NCBI GenBank assembly: GCA_030512295.1
Contig: JAULSR010000002.1
Span: forward strand, 2,976,001 to 3,040,000
DNA length: 64,000 nt
Reading direction: 5' to 3'
Source of the DNA: Bombardia bombarda
Lineage: Eukaryota; Ascomycota; Sordariomycetes; Sordariales; Lasiosphaeriaceae
The position numbers were made by a program, and so were the translations under genes. This document shows, in pieces, positions 15,001 to 25,922 of the stretch (within the stretch, counting starts at the first letter, position 1; each line of letters starts with the position of its first letter). The notes under the pieces are model-generated. The model was not told the DNA's origin, searched no databases, and saw only the letters and a program-made list of their open reading frames with translations.

Positions 15001-18000
15001 CATCCTTGCTCGTTGCGGACTTGTGTTGTGTTGGCATATTGCATATTGCTTCCAGCGTGATTAGTTAATTGCCATGTCGCATCGGCCTCCTTCCCTCCTG
15101 GTAGTTAAGACATTCGGGGAGATAGATACCTCGTCTTGGACTTTGACTCTTCTGGTGGACAATCCCAAATAGGCATTGGAAATAGATTGGACTTGGAGGA
15201 GCAACTGCACTGTAATGTACCCACCCAGCCACATCCCCAAGAAAAGGTCCTGTCGTCTCTTGGCCGCGTCTCCAATGCAATGCGCATGTCATGTGTCGTA
15301 TAACGTGCAATGGCCTGGCCTCCATGTTGGCCCCCCTTCTCCAAACGTGAGTCGGATAGATAGTGTAGATAGTGGTAGGTACCTACCTTAGATACGGTAG
15401 GTCCTATCTCGTCGCCAGTGCCGCTCCTGCATTAGCGGACCGCCAGAATCTGTTCCTGAAAATCGATGACAGGTAGAGACGCAAGCGCATGGACACGGAG
15501 AATTTGAGAGGCGACGGGCGATGAACGGGCAATGGGATGGGCGGGGGTCCTGGAACGACAGGGCACCAATAACTGATCGTCTACGAGGTGACTTGGTCGG
15601 ACCGCATCTTTGAATCAGTGTCCACCTTGGTACCTTTGGTAGCTGGGATAGATAATGAGATAAAATGATATAGCAGCGACGGGAGGTGTCAAGCAAGCAA
15701 CGCAGAGCAAAGCAAAGCAAAGCAGAAGCTCACTTCAGCACCTTTCCCTGATTCCGACTGCCCCGACTGCCCCCACCCCTGGAGTGCCGTTCCCGAGGTG
15801 CCGGCGGCAGGGCAGTGATTAGCGCTCAACAACCCAGAGAGGCCCCTGTAGGTTGAAGAATTGGGATACCGGTGGGAGATTAGAAGGGCACCTTGTTATT
15901 CGATAAAGACGGAATGAATCGCTTGAAGCAACAAGCAATGCGACTCGCAGAGGCTAGGTAGCTGTTGCGTACTGTGTAGGCTTGGTCGAACAGGACTGGA
16001 TAGAGAGAGATAACTCGATGGTAGTCTGGCAGGCGTCGGTTTTCTCCGTGTTCATGCATGCATGCAGCGCACAGACAAGCTGCAGACAGCAAAGTGTTCT
16101 CAACGGAGTCGTCGGACGCTGTATCGCTCAATGCCGGGTCACACACCGTTGGCGAACACCACTGGCAAGGAAGGCACCACCACCACCACCACCACTGGAT
16201 ACCTTCCCAGACACACCACAAGCAGATTTCACAGCCTGGGCCGCTTATTCGTCTGACCGCCTCTCCCGCCCCAGCCAGCAGGGACTTGGGGTAGCTCCCC
16301 TCAAGCTCCCTCGACACCAAGGCGTAGTGCATGCACACACTTACATAGCACTTTACCTTGGGTTGAGCTCGAGCTAGAAGCGGGGAAACAGATTGACCAA
16401 CCTGTAGAAACTCGATGGATATCTTCCATTGATGTATAACCTCTTTACCAGCACAAACTTAAACCAGCACAATACCCTCGGTACTTTGGAAGTCACTGCC
16501 AATCTGAAAGGTCCTGCCGTTGAGATGGGACTGGATGTCAGTCACGACTGGGCCGCAGACTCGCGTGTGGGGTTGCACGGAGTGCAGAGACACCATGTAC
16601 CCAAGTACCTGTGGGAGTACAAGGTACATACAGGAACTCAAGCTACAGGGTACATCAACAGCTTCAGGTTTCTACTGATGGCGTGGCGTCGCAGCTGGCG
16701 CGCTAGTCGTGCTGTTAGCGCACTCCCGGTACATTTATCCAGAATGCCACCTCGTCTTGGCTCGTACCGGGTACCTGCCTCCCGTCTGACGACCGCCTAG
16801 GTCGCTCTTTCCAGTTCCAGGGCAGGACCTTTTTTCCTGACAATCTGACCTCGACAACCTGGAAGGAAAGCTCGACGCAGGATGGTATGCACGACCACTT
16901 GCCAGCTGGGTGGGAGAGAGGACAGGTCCTTTCTCCAAGTTTTCCCCACCGTCCCGGGGCGAGCTGGGGGTGTTGACATGAGGGCGTAGTGCGTGGTGCT
17001 GCTCAGCGTGCCGTCCATGCTGTAGCATGCAGGCAGGGCACAGAGGGCATGGAGGCGACAACAATTAAAGAGACAGCAAAAAAAGATCCCAAATTATACA
17101 CACACACACACTAATCGGTATGTACACCACACCCAATACTCGGGCCTTGCCTACCTGCCCGCCGTAGCGAGCGAACGGCGCGGGATCTGGGGTGGGCAGG
17201 GCAGGTAAGTGGGACGCATCCGATTCTTACCTCCTTATTGCGTACTTGTTCTTTGGGACCGACCCCGTCAGGTCAGCAAGGCTCTGGACCTCAGACAGGG
17301 CAGAGAGAAAGAGATGATGAAAAAAAAAAATAGACATACCTAGCGAGTCAGGGAGATGGAAAGGGAGGCGCGGGAGAGATTCAGGACGGGCCCGACATGA
17401 GCGCAAACGCGGCCAAGCTACCTATCTACGGATACGCTAGACACGCTGCCAGGCTTTGACTAGGTGACAGGAAGCAGTTCCCGTTTGGCACTGGCAGCCC
17501 ACGATCGGTCCTGACTCCCCCAAGGGCGGCACTAGCCACTAGCAGTACAGTACATACAGCACTCAACGTTCGCGTCTCCTAGTACCCTTGCCCTTGTCGG
17601 CTATCGTATCGCGATGATGAAGTTAGGTCCCTACCCCCGGCTGGGCTGTTAGCGGCTGCTTGTCGTCCCCAAGGCAAGGCCAACAACAAGGCCAGCCCCA
17701 GGCATGTCAACAAGCCGAGAGACCCTGGTAAGGCACGCCCAACGCCAAGCCAGCCTCGATGCCCCCCGGATGGCCCTGATGCCCTTGGGAAAACGTCCTG
17801 GGGGACCTTGGGTGCCTAGTGTGGGCTAGAGCTATGGCAGATGGATGGCAGAAGCAGGCCCTGTCGCTCCCCTTGGCTCCGAGAGCCCTTGACAGCAAGG
17901 CGCCGGCCCCCGGTAGCATCCAGATATCATCCTCGTTGTTAATCATATCACTGCTCTCGCCTGTCCTGCTATTATTGCTACTATTATTACTGCTGTTATT
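1..18000. other. Long stretch without supportable protein genes
   Basis: I find no reading frame here with recognisable domains, signal peptide plus domain, or a convincing exon chain; the longest open frames (up to about 280 codons) are low-complexity or lack coding character. Base composition is balanced, not the AT-rich pattern of RIP-mutated repeats. Short repeats seen: C12 at 2623-2634, GCAG x4 at 8641-8656, CGT x6 at 11433-11450, GACGC x5 with one mismatch at 11665-11689, A21 at 13942-13962, CAC x7 at 16175-16195, and a 14-bp palindrome of GGTAGGT/ACCTACC halves at 15374-15387. No tRNA or 5S-like sequence was recognised. It may hold distal regulatory DNA or non-coding transcripts for the velvet gene downstream, but nothing in the sequence proves that. 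Confidence 0.6.
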
Positions 18001-20302
18001 ATTATTACTTGCGACTGGTGCTGGTGCTGGTTGCTGTTGCTGCCGCCATCGCCCACCTTTGCCTCCCAGTCCAACTGTCCAGGTCTCTCGCTCCCTCCAT
18101 CATCCACCACCACCACCTCGATATCATATCTCGATCGGCCGCCAGACCAGACTGAGAGGCGGCTCTGACTGGGTGACACTCCGATCCTCTCCACGCGTCT
18201 TGGCTCGTTCGTCGCTGCGACTTAGCAAGCTGATATAGCTATATCTCGTTGCCTCTCCTCCCCTCCCCCGTCCCCTTTCGTCCCATCGCATCTTCCGTCG
18301 TGTGATCGGTGCCAGAAAATCGCCCTGCCTCGACCACAGCAACCCCTGTCTTGCCCTGGCCTGTCCTGCGATCAGACAAGGCATTGTGACCTTGACTCGC
18401 TGGTTCCTTTCTCCGGATTTACGGCCTACCTGACCTCCAACCACCTACCTACCGGTACATAGACCTGCTTTTATCTGCACACCATCTGGGCGGTTACTCT
18501 GTATAATCCAGCAGCTACCCATACTTTCTCTGCTACTACTTGAACGCAAACAAAGACTCGTGCATAGCTGTCTGCTTGCACATTCTAGTCTATCTAGACT
18601 CTCTTCCCTCTTCTTCCCGTCCTCGTCTTCTTTTGAGACTTGGTTTAAGACAAGACCTTATTTAATAATCGCCAATATACATTTAACAGGAAGGAGCTTT
18701 CGAAACTTGGATTTGACCTTTCGACCTGGCCGCTACCATCTGTCAACTATCATCTACCATCTGTCATCTGTCACGCTATACCCGACCAGTGGCGTCTAGC
18801 TTGCGGCATCGCCCGCTCTGTCATTTCTGAACCTAGGATACGACTTCGGACGTGAGGTGCAATTTTGAGCAGGTCGTCGACAACTCAGGGAAGAAATAAT
18901 CGGGAATCTGCGGGAAACAAACAGCGAAGAAAAGGTTTGCTTGGAACAGTTGAAGATAAATCTGGACCTGGAATCAGCAGAAGAGAGGGAGCACCACTGC
19001 TCGCAACATCCCAGCCTTTGGTACCGTCCAACAGCAGCATCTCCACCACTCACCGTTACCATCCACCATCCATCACCCACCTACCACCTTACCACCCACT
19101 TGTCGACCCGTGCTGTCTACCCATACGCACACAGTAATAAGGTACATACATGCTGGCCGCCGCTGCCCTCTGCCCTCTGCCCTCTGCAGTTCACACCCCA
19201 CACACAGCCCAGCCCATCCATTGCCTACAGCCCCTCCTCCCCATCCCCATCCCACAGTGTGCAGTCTGCAGTTCCCACACACTACTCTCTATGCAGCCTG
19301 TAGCAAGACAGCTGCACACACACAGAAAGACAGCCAGAGACAGCTAGAGCATTCCAACATCTTACCCTGTCACTCCCACGGCAACTTCCCGGTAACCCTG
19401 GCTGCCGGCCTTGCCCTAATAGCCCCCCTCAAGCTTTCCCTTCCCCGCCCGCTGAGACTGAGACGACCAAGACTCGAGTGACAGGCTCGCGCACTCGGCA
19501 GAGCAGACCCCACCACGACCGACATTCTGACTGTGTGTACATAGTACGGACCTGCATTGTCTCTACCCTGCTTAAGCCAAGTGCCCGGATACGTCCACGC
19601 CCTCGGCCCTCCGTCCTCTTCGGCTCACCATCCTCGTCCACATCGTCCGAACCCGAACCCTTCAGGACCTCGACCCCCATTACATATACCATTACACTTG
19701 TATATGTCCGTCTGACCGGCTAACAAAAACCGTCCACCCGTTGACCTCCCTGGGCTACATCACAACATCATCTTGACCGAACTCGCGCCTATTGTGTCTA
19801 GATTAAGCACAAGATTCAAACCAACAAGCAGTTTTCATAAAGTTTTCAGCTCGATACCGTCGATAAGGAAGGAGCATCCCTCTCCCCTCCCACCTCACCT
19901 TCCTCTTACCCCCACTCCACACGTGGAGACCAGTGGACAAGTTCAAGGGAAGGAGCAAATCATAGCCGACGAGCTAAAGTTAGCCAGCCATGAGCAGCAA
20001 GCTCGAGTTTTAACTCTCCTTCTTCCTGCTACCCAGACGCCAGACGCCAGACGCCAGACGCCAGACGCCGTACCCACCCACCTCTGCTAAACCACAATCA
20101 AAAGTAGACACCAGGTTAGGTACCAGGTTATCGGACTCAACTAACGCAACAACGGTACCCAACTCGGAAACATTAACCTTTCCGTCACGGCCACCGTGAC
20201 AGTCCCCGCGGCGGTGACGGTAACGACAACCAACCGCTTGCTGCCTCGGGTCATATCATCCGCAGCAGCATATCGAGTTTATATCGACAGCTTCAATTCT
20301 GC
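18001..20302 (+). promoter_or_regulatory. Pyrimidine-rich probable promoter/long 5' leader of the velvet gene
   Basis: The plus strand is strongly C/T-rich with many CCAC, CTCC and TCTG runs and short upstream ATG frames that end quickly. This texture is usual for long untranslated leaders of fungal developmental regulators. A perfect 7-bp tandem repeat (CAGACGC x5) lies at 20034-20068, and the dyad CCGTGAC/GTCACGG-like sequence CACGGCCACCGTGAC lies near 20186-20200. No transcription start can be fixed from sequence alone. Confidence 0.45.
20034..20068. repeat. Heptanucleotide tandem repeat (CAGACGC x5)
   Basis: Five perfect head-to-tail copies of CAGACGC, about 235 bp before the velvet start codon. 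The array probably lies in the 5' leader of the transcript. The copy number is likely to vary between strains. Confidence 0.9.
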
Positions 20303-21763
20303 ATGTCTTATAGTTTGTTAGACCTGGACACCACTATGCCTGCCTGGCCGGTTTCCGAATACCAGCTGGTTATGCGCCAGCAGCCCAAATATGCCCGCGT
20401 TGCCATCGGCAAGGAAAAGGGTATGTACACTTGGGGACTCTCCAAGAGTTCATTTCCTTCTGCCCGGGACGGCGGTCCAAGGTCGAGCTGCTCAGCTAAC
20501 AAACAGCGTGGTCCAGACCGGAAGCCCATCGACCCTCCTCCTATCGTGCAGCTCAGGATCGAGAGGGACACGGAAAGGCTCTTCCTCCAGAACCCCTACC
20601 TGATTCTCACCGCCAGGCTCATCCGATCATCATCCAAGGCCGAAGACAGCTCGCCCGAGGAACGACAGCCTCAGCCAGAACCAAAAGAAAACGATTTGGT
20701 CGGCACCGTGGTCTCGTCATTGTACAGCCTGAAGGATACGACTAACGTCCAGGGCGGCTTCTTTGTCTTTGGGGATCTTTCGGTCAGAAAAGAGGGCAAT
20801 TATAAGCTCGAATTCAACCTTTACGAGTTGAAGCTAGGAGACAGGGAGTGCTGGATGCTCTCTCGCTGTATCTCTGACGAATTCGTCGTCTATCCTCAAA
20901 AGTATTTTCCCGGCATGGCCGAGTCAACATTCTTAACAAGATCCTTTAGCGACCAGGGTGTCAGGCTTCGTCTTCGGAAGGACTCGCGCAGTGTCACGAC
21001 TCGGAAGAGAAACGTCCACGTAGCCCAACACGTGAGTCAGTTCAGGTCGCAAACCGAGCCGCAATATGATCCGAACAACAATGGTGGTCAGCTGAGCCCA
21101 CACAGCCAAAGCCACCTACGACGCGCAAGCATTCACGACCCCGGGGTAATTGCAGGGCATATGGAACGTAACCGGGGATCTTTGGGATCACAGGGCGGCG
21201 GCTACTTTTCCGAGTCACCGCAGCTGCGGCAAGACTATGGGGCCCCATCGTACAGCTACTCTACCTACGACGACAACAGAGCGGCCAAGCGGATGCGCAG
21301 TACTATCGAGGACGACAACCATAATTACAACAACACATATACCCCATATACACAGACAGCAGACCCGCGAACGTTGCCAGAAGCGATCCCACTCTCGGCC
21401 CCCCTATACCCGTCAAGCAACTACCCGGTTTCGAGCCTGCCCGCCATGTCAAACCTCCCCATGCCGTCTAATCAATCTCACCATTTTGCCGGGATGCCTC
21501 GCCTCGATACGCAACTGAGCCCTCAGTCTGCCGGGCCCAATTCGGCCGCATCAATCTACCCCTCGGGCGCTCGGCGGTCTTCTGGCTCGCCTTACCAGTT
21601 TCAAGGTCACCAGCAGCCAATGTACACATCCCCGCCGACGAATATCACCTACCACGCGGTGCCTACCACTGCCATGTCCCATGGTCACGGGGGGCTCGGA
21701 ATAGCACTCCCCACCGTGGACAGCTTTGACGGAGTGGACAAGCAGAACCAGGGTGGGCTATAG
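20303..21763 (+). CDS. vosA: Velvet-domain developmental regulator, VosA type
   Basis: Predicted CDS joins 20303..20420 and 20517..21763 (454 aa). The velvet domain covers roughly residues 18-195. It starts with a YQLVMRQQPKYARV stretch, continues with KPIDPPPIVQLRI and a GGFFVFGDLSVRKEG core, and ends with FPGMAESTFLTRSFSDQGV followed by RLRLRK. These signatures fit VosA better than VeA or VelC. VosA proteins are nuclear DNA-binding regulators that act in spore maturation, trehalose accumulation and repression of conidiation, often as heterodimers with VelB. The remaining half is low complexity (Ser, Pro, Gln, Tyr) with basic patches RKRN and AAKRMR that could help nuclear import. The 96-nt intron interrupts the velvet domain after residue 39, with donor GTATGT, branch GCTAAC and acceptor CAG at 20516. 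Removing it joins GKEK directly to DRKPIDPPP. Since 96 is a multiple of three, retention stays in frame. Confidence is high for velvet, moderate for VosA. Confidence 0.85.
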   Translation: MSYSLLDLDTTMPAWPVSEYQLVMRQQPKYARVAIGKEKGMYTWGLSKSSFPSARDGGPRSSCSANKQRGPDRKPIDPPPIVQLRIERDTERLFLQNPYLILTARLIRSSSKAEDSSPEERQPQPEPKENDLVGTVVSSLYSLKDTTNVQGGFFVFGDLSVRKEGNYKLEFNLYELKLGDRECWMLSRCISDEFVVYPQKYFPGMAESTFLTRSFSDQGVRLRLRKDSRSVTTRKRNVHVAQHVSQFRSQTEPQYDPNNNGGQLSPHSQSHLRRASIHDPGVIAGHMERNRGSLGSQGGGYFSESPQLRQDYGAPSYSYSTYDDNRAAKRMRSTIEDDNHNYNNTYTPYTQTADPRTLPEAIPLSAPLYPSSNYPVSSLPAMSNLPMPSNQSHHFAGMPRLDTQLSPQSAGPNSAASIYPSGARRSSGSPYQFQGHQQPMYTSPPTNITYHAVPTTAMSHGHGGLGIALPTVDSFDGVDKQNQGGL

Positions 21764-23890
21764 AAGGCTCCCTCCTCGCTCATTCCAATCAAGGAATCGT
21801 TACCTCCAGCCTCGACGACGACATACGACCCCCCAAAAGAACTCGTGTCCGCTATTGAGCCTCTCTTTCAACATCCAAGACCCATACGCGGCCGAAGCGC
21901 GAGTCTGCCGTCGTCTCCTCATCTTCATGCCAATTTTCTAGTCTCTCACGAGGACGGACGTCTTATTAATGATCCCAACAAGGATCCCTTAACCCCTAAT
22001 CCGTCCCTCAGATAAAGCATACAAAAAATGGTCGCCGACACCAGCTGTGTGACCTTAATTCTGGAATTATTTTTAATCAAAATAGAGCACACACACACAC
22101 ACTCACCTACTTGGTCGATGCGAACGAAAGAAAAAGCGGCTGCTCTTTTTGGTTACAGCACTGTTTGTCGGATTGATTAGCACGAGCGAGTTGAAATCCA
22201 GTTACACTTTGTTTCTTCTTTTGTTAAGATACCCCCATGCTTTATTTTGTTTTTGTTTTTGCTTTTCTCACTATCGCTTGCTTATTCAGCCTTGCCTCCT
22301 TTTTTTACTTGTTTCTGTTCCTTTTTTTTTCTCTTCCCTCTTCCCCTGGCTCGTTGGCTGTTTCTCTTCTTCTAACTGGTTTGCATGCGTATTGACCTTG
22401 AGCTCCGTTTTCTCATGGTTCACGGGCCGGACGGGGGGGAGGGGGGGGGGGGGGGGGTGCGGTGCGCGGTTGGTGGGGTGCTGATCCAGGGGCACGGAAA
22501 CTGTTTTTTTTTTTGTGTTGCTTTCTGGTTTTCTTTCAGCGATTCAGGGGTTGAGAGGCACTGGCTGGCTTAAGGGGTTAGTTGGCCTGGAGAAGGAGCT
22601 TTTTGAACCGGTTTGGTTTGGTTTGGTTTGGTTTGGTCTTTTTTGCATTGGCTCGAGGGGAAGGGAGATTCAAGGTGAATCGAAAACTTACAGGAAAGAA
22701 AGGAGGGAGGGTGAGGGACCGGGGGAATTGTAACAAACATTCACTTGGGGGAAAAGGGGGTAGGGTACCTTAGTGAGTTCGTTCTTCTTCTTTTTTTTGT
22801 TCTGCTTCCTTGGTTGTCAGGCTTGGATTCTGTTGGGGTCCGGGTCGGGCTACCTTTTGGTGAGGTTTTGAGTTGCCTAGTTGAGCGAAGGTGTTTATTG
22901 GTTTATGCCTACCTTACACAGGTACTACTTAGTTCTAGCTGGGTTGGTAAGGTAGTTTGGTGCTTTTGTTTGGCTTTTCTTTGTTTATTTTATTCGATTC
23001 TATTCTGCTTCGTTTGCAATATGCGTTGTATTGGCAAGTATCTTTTTAACTTGTTTATTGATTTATGTGTTCAAGTTTTGTATTGTTGAAAAGTATCGCT
23101 GCTGTTTGTGCGATTCGTGATTGTTTGATTCTCTGATTCTCTGATTTTCTGACTTGTGATTTCTACATGAAATAATAAGAGTAGGTGGTACTAGTATCCA
23201 GTAACAGTGTGTTGAGTAGTGGTGGGATATGTGTAGAGGGATGGATGGACTACTGGATTGAATTCTAGATTAAGTAAGTTATGGATGGATTTATCAATGG
23301 ACTTATGGATGGACTGATGGATGGACTGACGGATGGGATAAGTGATATGCGATGATTGAATAAGTGATGTGCGATGATGGATTAGATGGTGGTGTTATAC
23401 AACTGTTATTCTAATGGCAGTGGAGTTGGTGTTCAAGAGGGAAGAGACAAAAAGCGCAGCAAGGTTGGTATAAAAAGTCATAAATAAAATCCTAAAATTT
23501 GTGGTAACTGGGCCATGTTATTGTCGGGGAAAGGCTGGCGTAATACATAGTAGTACTATTGTAACTCGTGTATATAAGTATCATTATGTATCACGCCCAT
23601 TTGCACTCTTCAATATACCGTGCCGATCTTCAACCTTGACTTACAATTAGTTCCAAAAGTCTCATATCATTGAACTTCTTTTTTTGAATAACGATTCTGG
23701 GAATCAAAATCTAAGATTCTCATGGGAGAGCAGATTCTCCGTCTGCTTATTTGAATTCCACAACCCAATATTTTGAGACATCTTTGATATTATCTCGTGA
23801 TTGACGCAAGTTAATCTCTACACTTCCCTCCCATCCACCCCCATATATACAACCCAGACAGATCAGATCCCACGAACTCACCACCCACCC
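21764..23890. other. T/G-skewed intergenic region with G17 tract and short repeats
   Basis: This is the 3' flank of the velvet gene and of the converging GH43 gene. The plus strand is poor in C and A between about 22150 and 23100. A (CA)n tract lies near 22084-22100. G7-A-G17 lies at 22433-22457 and GGTTT x5 at 22610-22634. GGATGGAC-type imperfect repeats lie around 23270-23340. No coding frame is convincing; the small open frames here are Phe/Val/Leu-rich products of the T/G skew. Confidence 0.6.
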
Positions 23891-25178
23891 TCACCCCCAC
23901 CGCGCATTCAACGCCGCATAAACCGCCTGGTTCACCGGCAAAACACTCCCATGCCTCAAATTTGCTGGGAACCCCGTCCGGCTGCTCGCCGCCCACCCAC
24001 TATTACTGCCCGGATCAGCACTCTCATACGGCCTGTACCCATCAGCACCGTAAAAGTCAAGCAACAAGTGCACCTTGCCTGCGACCTGGTTGTCGAGGTA
24101 GGCGGCAGGGCCCTCGACGCTGCTTTGGATGACGGCGGCGTCGCCGCCGGGGCGGGTCCAGGTGCCGAACAGGCCCGTGGTGGACACCTCAACGAAGACG
24201 GTTTTCTTAGTCTCGTCCTTCATGAAGCGGAGGAAGCTCTGGCCGTCGGTGCCGTTGAGGGCGAGGATGGTGAGGTCGATGATGTTGGTAGGGGACTTGT
24301 TTATGAAGGTCTTGGGGGGGGAGAAGGTCTTAAAGTCCGAGGTGTAGGCGTAGCGGATCTGGATGTTGGAGGGGTTGCCGGTGTGTTTGCTGTCTGAGGT
24401 TGGGTACTAGGGATGGGTGTTAGTTGGTTCTTGGTTTGGTGTTACTACTAGTAACGGTGGGTGACTTACAAACTTTGATGCCCAGTGGACTAGGTACTGT
24501 CCTGTAGCCATGAATAATAGTAGTTAGCACATGGACAAACAAACCAAGTAACCATAGAGACAAAGAACTTGCCCTTCGCAGGGTCCCAGATCGCCTCAGG
24601 AGCCCAAACCATGCCGGCAGTGCTGTCCTCAACCGTGACAAGCCTCTCATTCACCCAGTTGATCATGTCTGTGCTCTCCCAAACAAATATCCCCTTGGAC
24701 CCGGTTCGTTGCGAGGCGTCCCAGTTCGTCTATCACCATCTCGTCAGCAAAATGGTCAACCTTCAGGGCCGGAATAGTGGTGAAGACGAACCTTGCCAAT
24801 ATTCAGATCAGTCCCTATGATATACCACTTCTTTGTAGCATCCTGGCCACCTCCCGGAATGATAGTCGGATCGCGGACGCCCCCTGTCCCCTTTGTAGGC
24901 TTCATAATAGGCGACCCCTTGTTCAAGGCCTTGAACGACGTCGGGTTGTTGCCATTGCTGAGATAAAAGTACACGTAGGGGTCGGCGCCGAGGAAGAACA
25001 CGCCCAAGTACCCGGCCAGACTCGGGTCAGCCCGTGTCGTCACTTGGTTCCCATACTCAGAGAGGCCGAGGGTGTGGCTTGATGACCAAGTGGGCGTGTC
25101 GATGACGAGGGCCAGACACGTCCAAGCCGACAAGAGTACGGAGAGAACAGTGAGGTAGGTTGGCCCTGTAGATATCAT
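23891..25178 (-). CDS. Secreted glycoside hydrolase family 43 (exo-arabinanase/arabinofuranosidase-like)
   Basis: CDS is complement(join(23891..24406,24470..24501,24573..24729,24792..25178)), 363 aa. Residues 1-25 form a signal peptide. The rest is a single five-bladed beta-propeller. Candidate catalytic residues are the base D51 (RADPS), the pKa modulator D103 (VRDPTI) and the acid E290 (VEGPA). Motifs such as YFYLSNGNNPTSF, WYIIGTD, WAPEAIWD and PANLRHGSVLPVN match the fungal/bacterial group around exo-1,5-alpha-L-arabinofuranosidases (my recollection is GH43 subfamily 26). It should release arabinose from arabinan or arabinoxylan side chains outside the cell. Introns are 62, 71 and 63 nt. 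The second has a GC donor (GCAAGT), which alone restores the GQYLVHWASKF reading. The third coding exon is only 32 nt. Confidence is high for the family, lower for the substrate. Confidence 0.85.
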
Positions 25179-25922
25179 TGTATCGGATGGAGGACCGGGG
25201 ATGGTCGACGTCTATCTAGAAACAACGGTCGGGGTGGGCATAGACAGATACCTAGCCTGCAGTTTTCCCTGTTGCTAGATACTGTAGAGAAGTCCCAGAT
25301 ACCGGGGAAGACGAGAGCGCGTGGCTGCAGGAACCCGGTCATCACCGGGTCCCCCAGGGGTCTTATATGCGTGATGTCTTTCGGCATACATGAAGAAGAG
25401 GCGCCTCCCGTCAATCCCAGACAGCTTCCCCACAGTCGCTTGGGGAAGCTGGAGCCGGATTTAGGCGCAACAAGTCTGGGGGAGTTTTTCCATATTAGAC
25501 GAAGATGTCATAAATGAAGGGTGGTCATAGCAAATCCGGGGTAAGCATTTTGTTTTGCGATTGGAGCGGCTCTTGTATGGTAGTACCTCGTTGTCGAGTC
25601 CTTGTGGAGTTTATTGTGAGCTGAGCTGGGATTCGTGGAGTAATACCATGCTCACGAAACTCCAAGTCGTATTGAGACGGAGCCTCCAAGAAGGCGACTA
25701 TTAAATGTTCCCTGTCGATATTTCCGTGTGCAAGTGGAACATGTGGTGTAGAAGTCCAGAATGCAACCAGAATGCGGGGGAGAAGCGCCCTGTCGCGCCA
25801 GTTTCGAGTTTCTCTCGACCCTTCGTCTGGGGTATGTTGTTCTTGTGTTATTTCTGATGTCATTCAATCGATATTGCTCCGTAGATCATTTGTGGGGGTA
25901 TCAAGTTATGCGACGAGCTCGC
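25179..25922. promoter_or_regulatory. GH43 promoter and 3' flank of the repair gene
   Basis: The region just upstream of the GH43 start holds an 11-bp perfect inverted repeat at 25422-25432 and 25441-25451 (CAGCTTCCCCA, 8-nt spacer). A smaller dyad ACCCGGT-CATC-ACCGGGT lies near 25334-25352. CTGGAG next to the large repeat and CCCCAG near 25358 fit the CreA/CRE1 consensus SYGGRG, as expected for a glucose-repressed hydrolase. The part near 25525-25922 is probably the 3' flank of the repair gene; an open frame of 112 codons there shows no recognisable motif. Confidence 0.45.
25422..25451. repeat. 11-bp perfect inverted repeat in GH43 promoter
   Basis: CAGCTTCCCCA at 25422-25432 is repeated exactly in inverse orientation at 25441-25451, separated by 8 nt. 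It lies about 245-275 bp upstream of the GH43 start codon, so it could be a protein-binding dyad. No known factor is assigned. Confidence 0.8.

Noticed and set aside
23801..24397. 198-codon plus-strand frame
   Set aside because: Antisense to the GH43 last exon, which has the catalytic VEGP and conserved C-terminus.
25525..25863. 112-codon minus-strand frame after the repair gene
   Set aside because: Tested as an extra exon of the Artemis-like gene; the preceding exon already ends in a natural stop and no plausible donor joins them.
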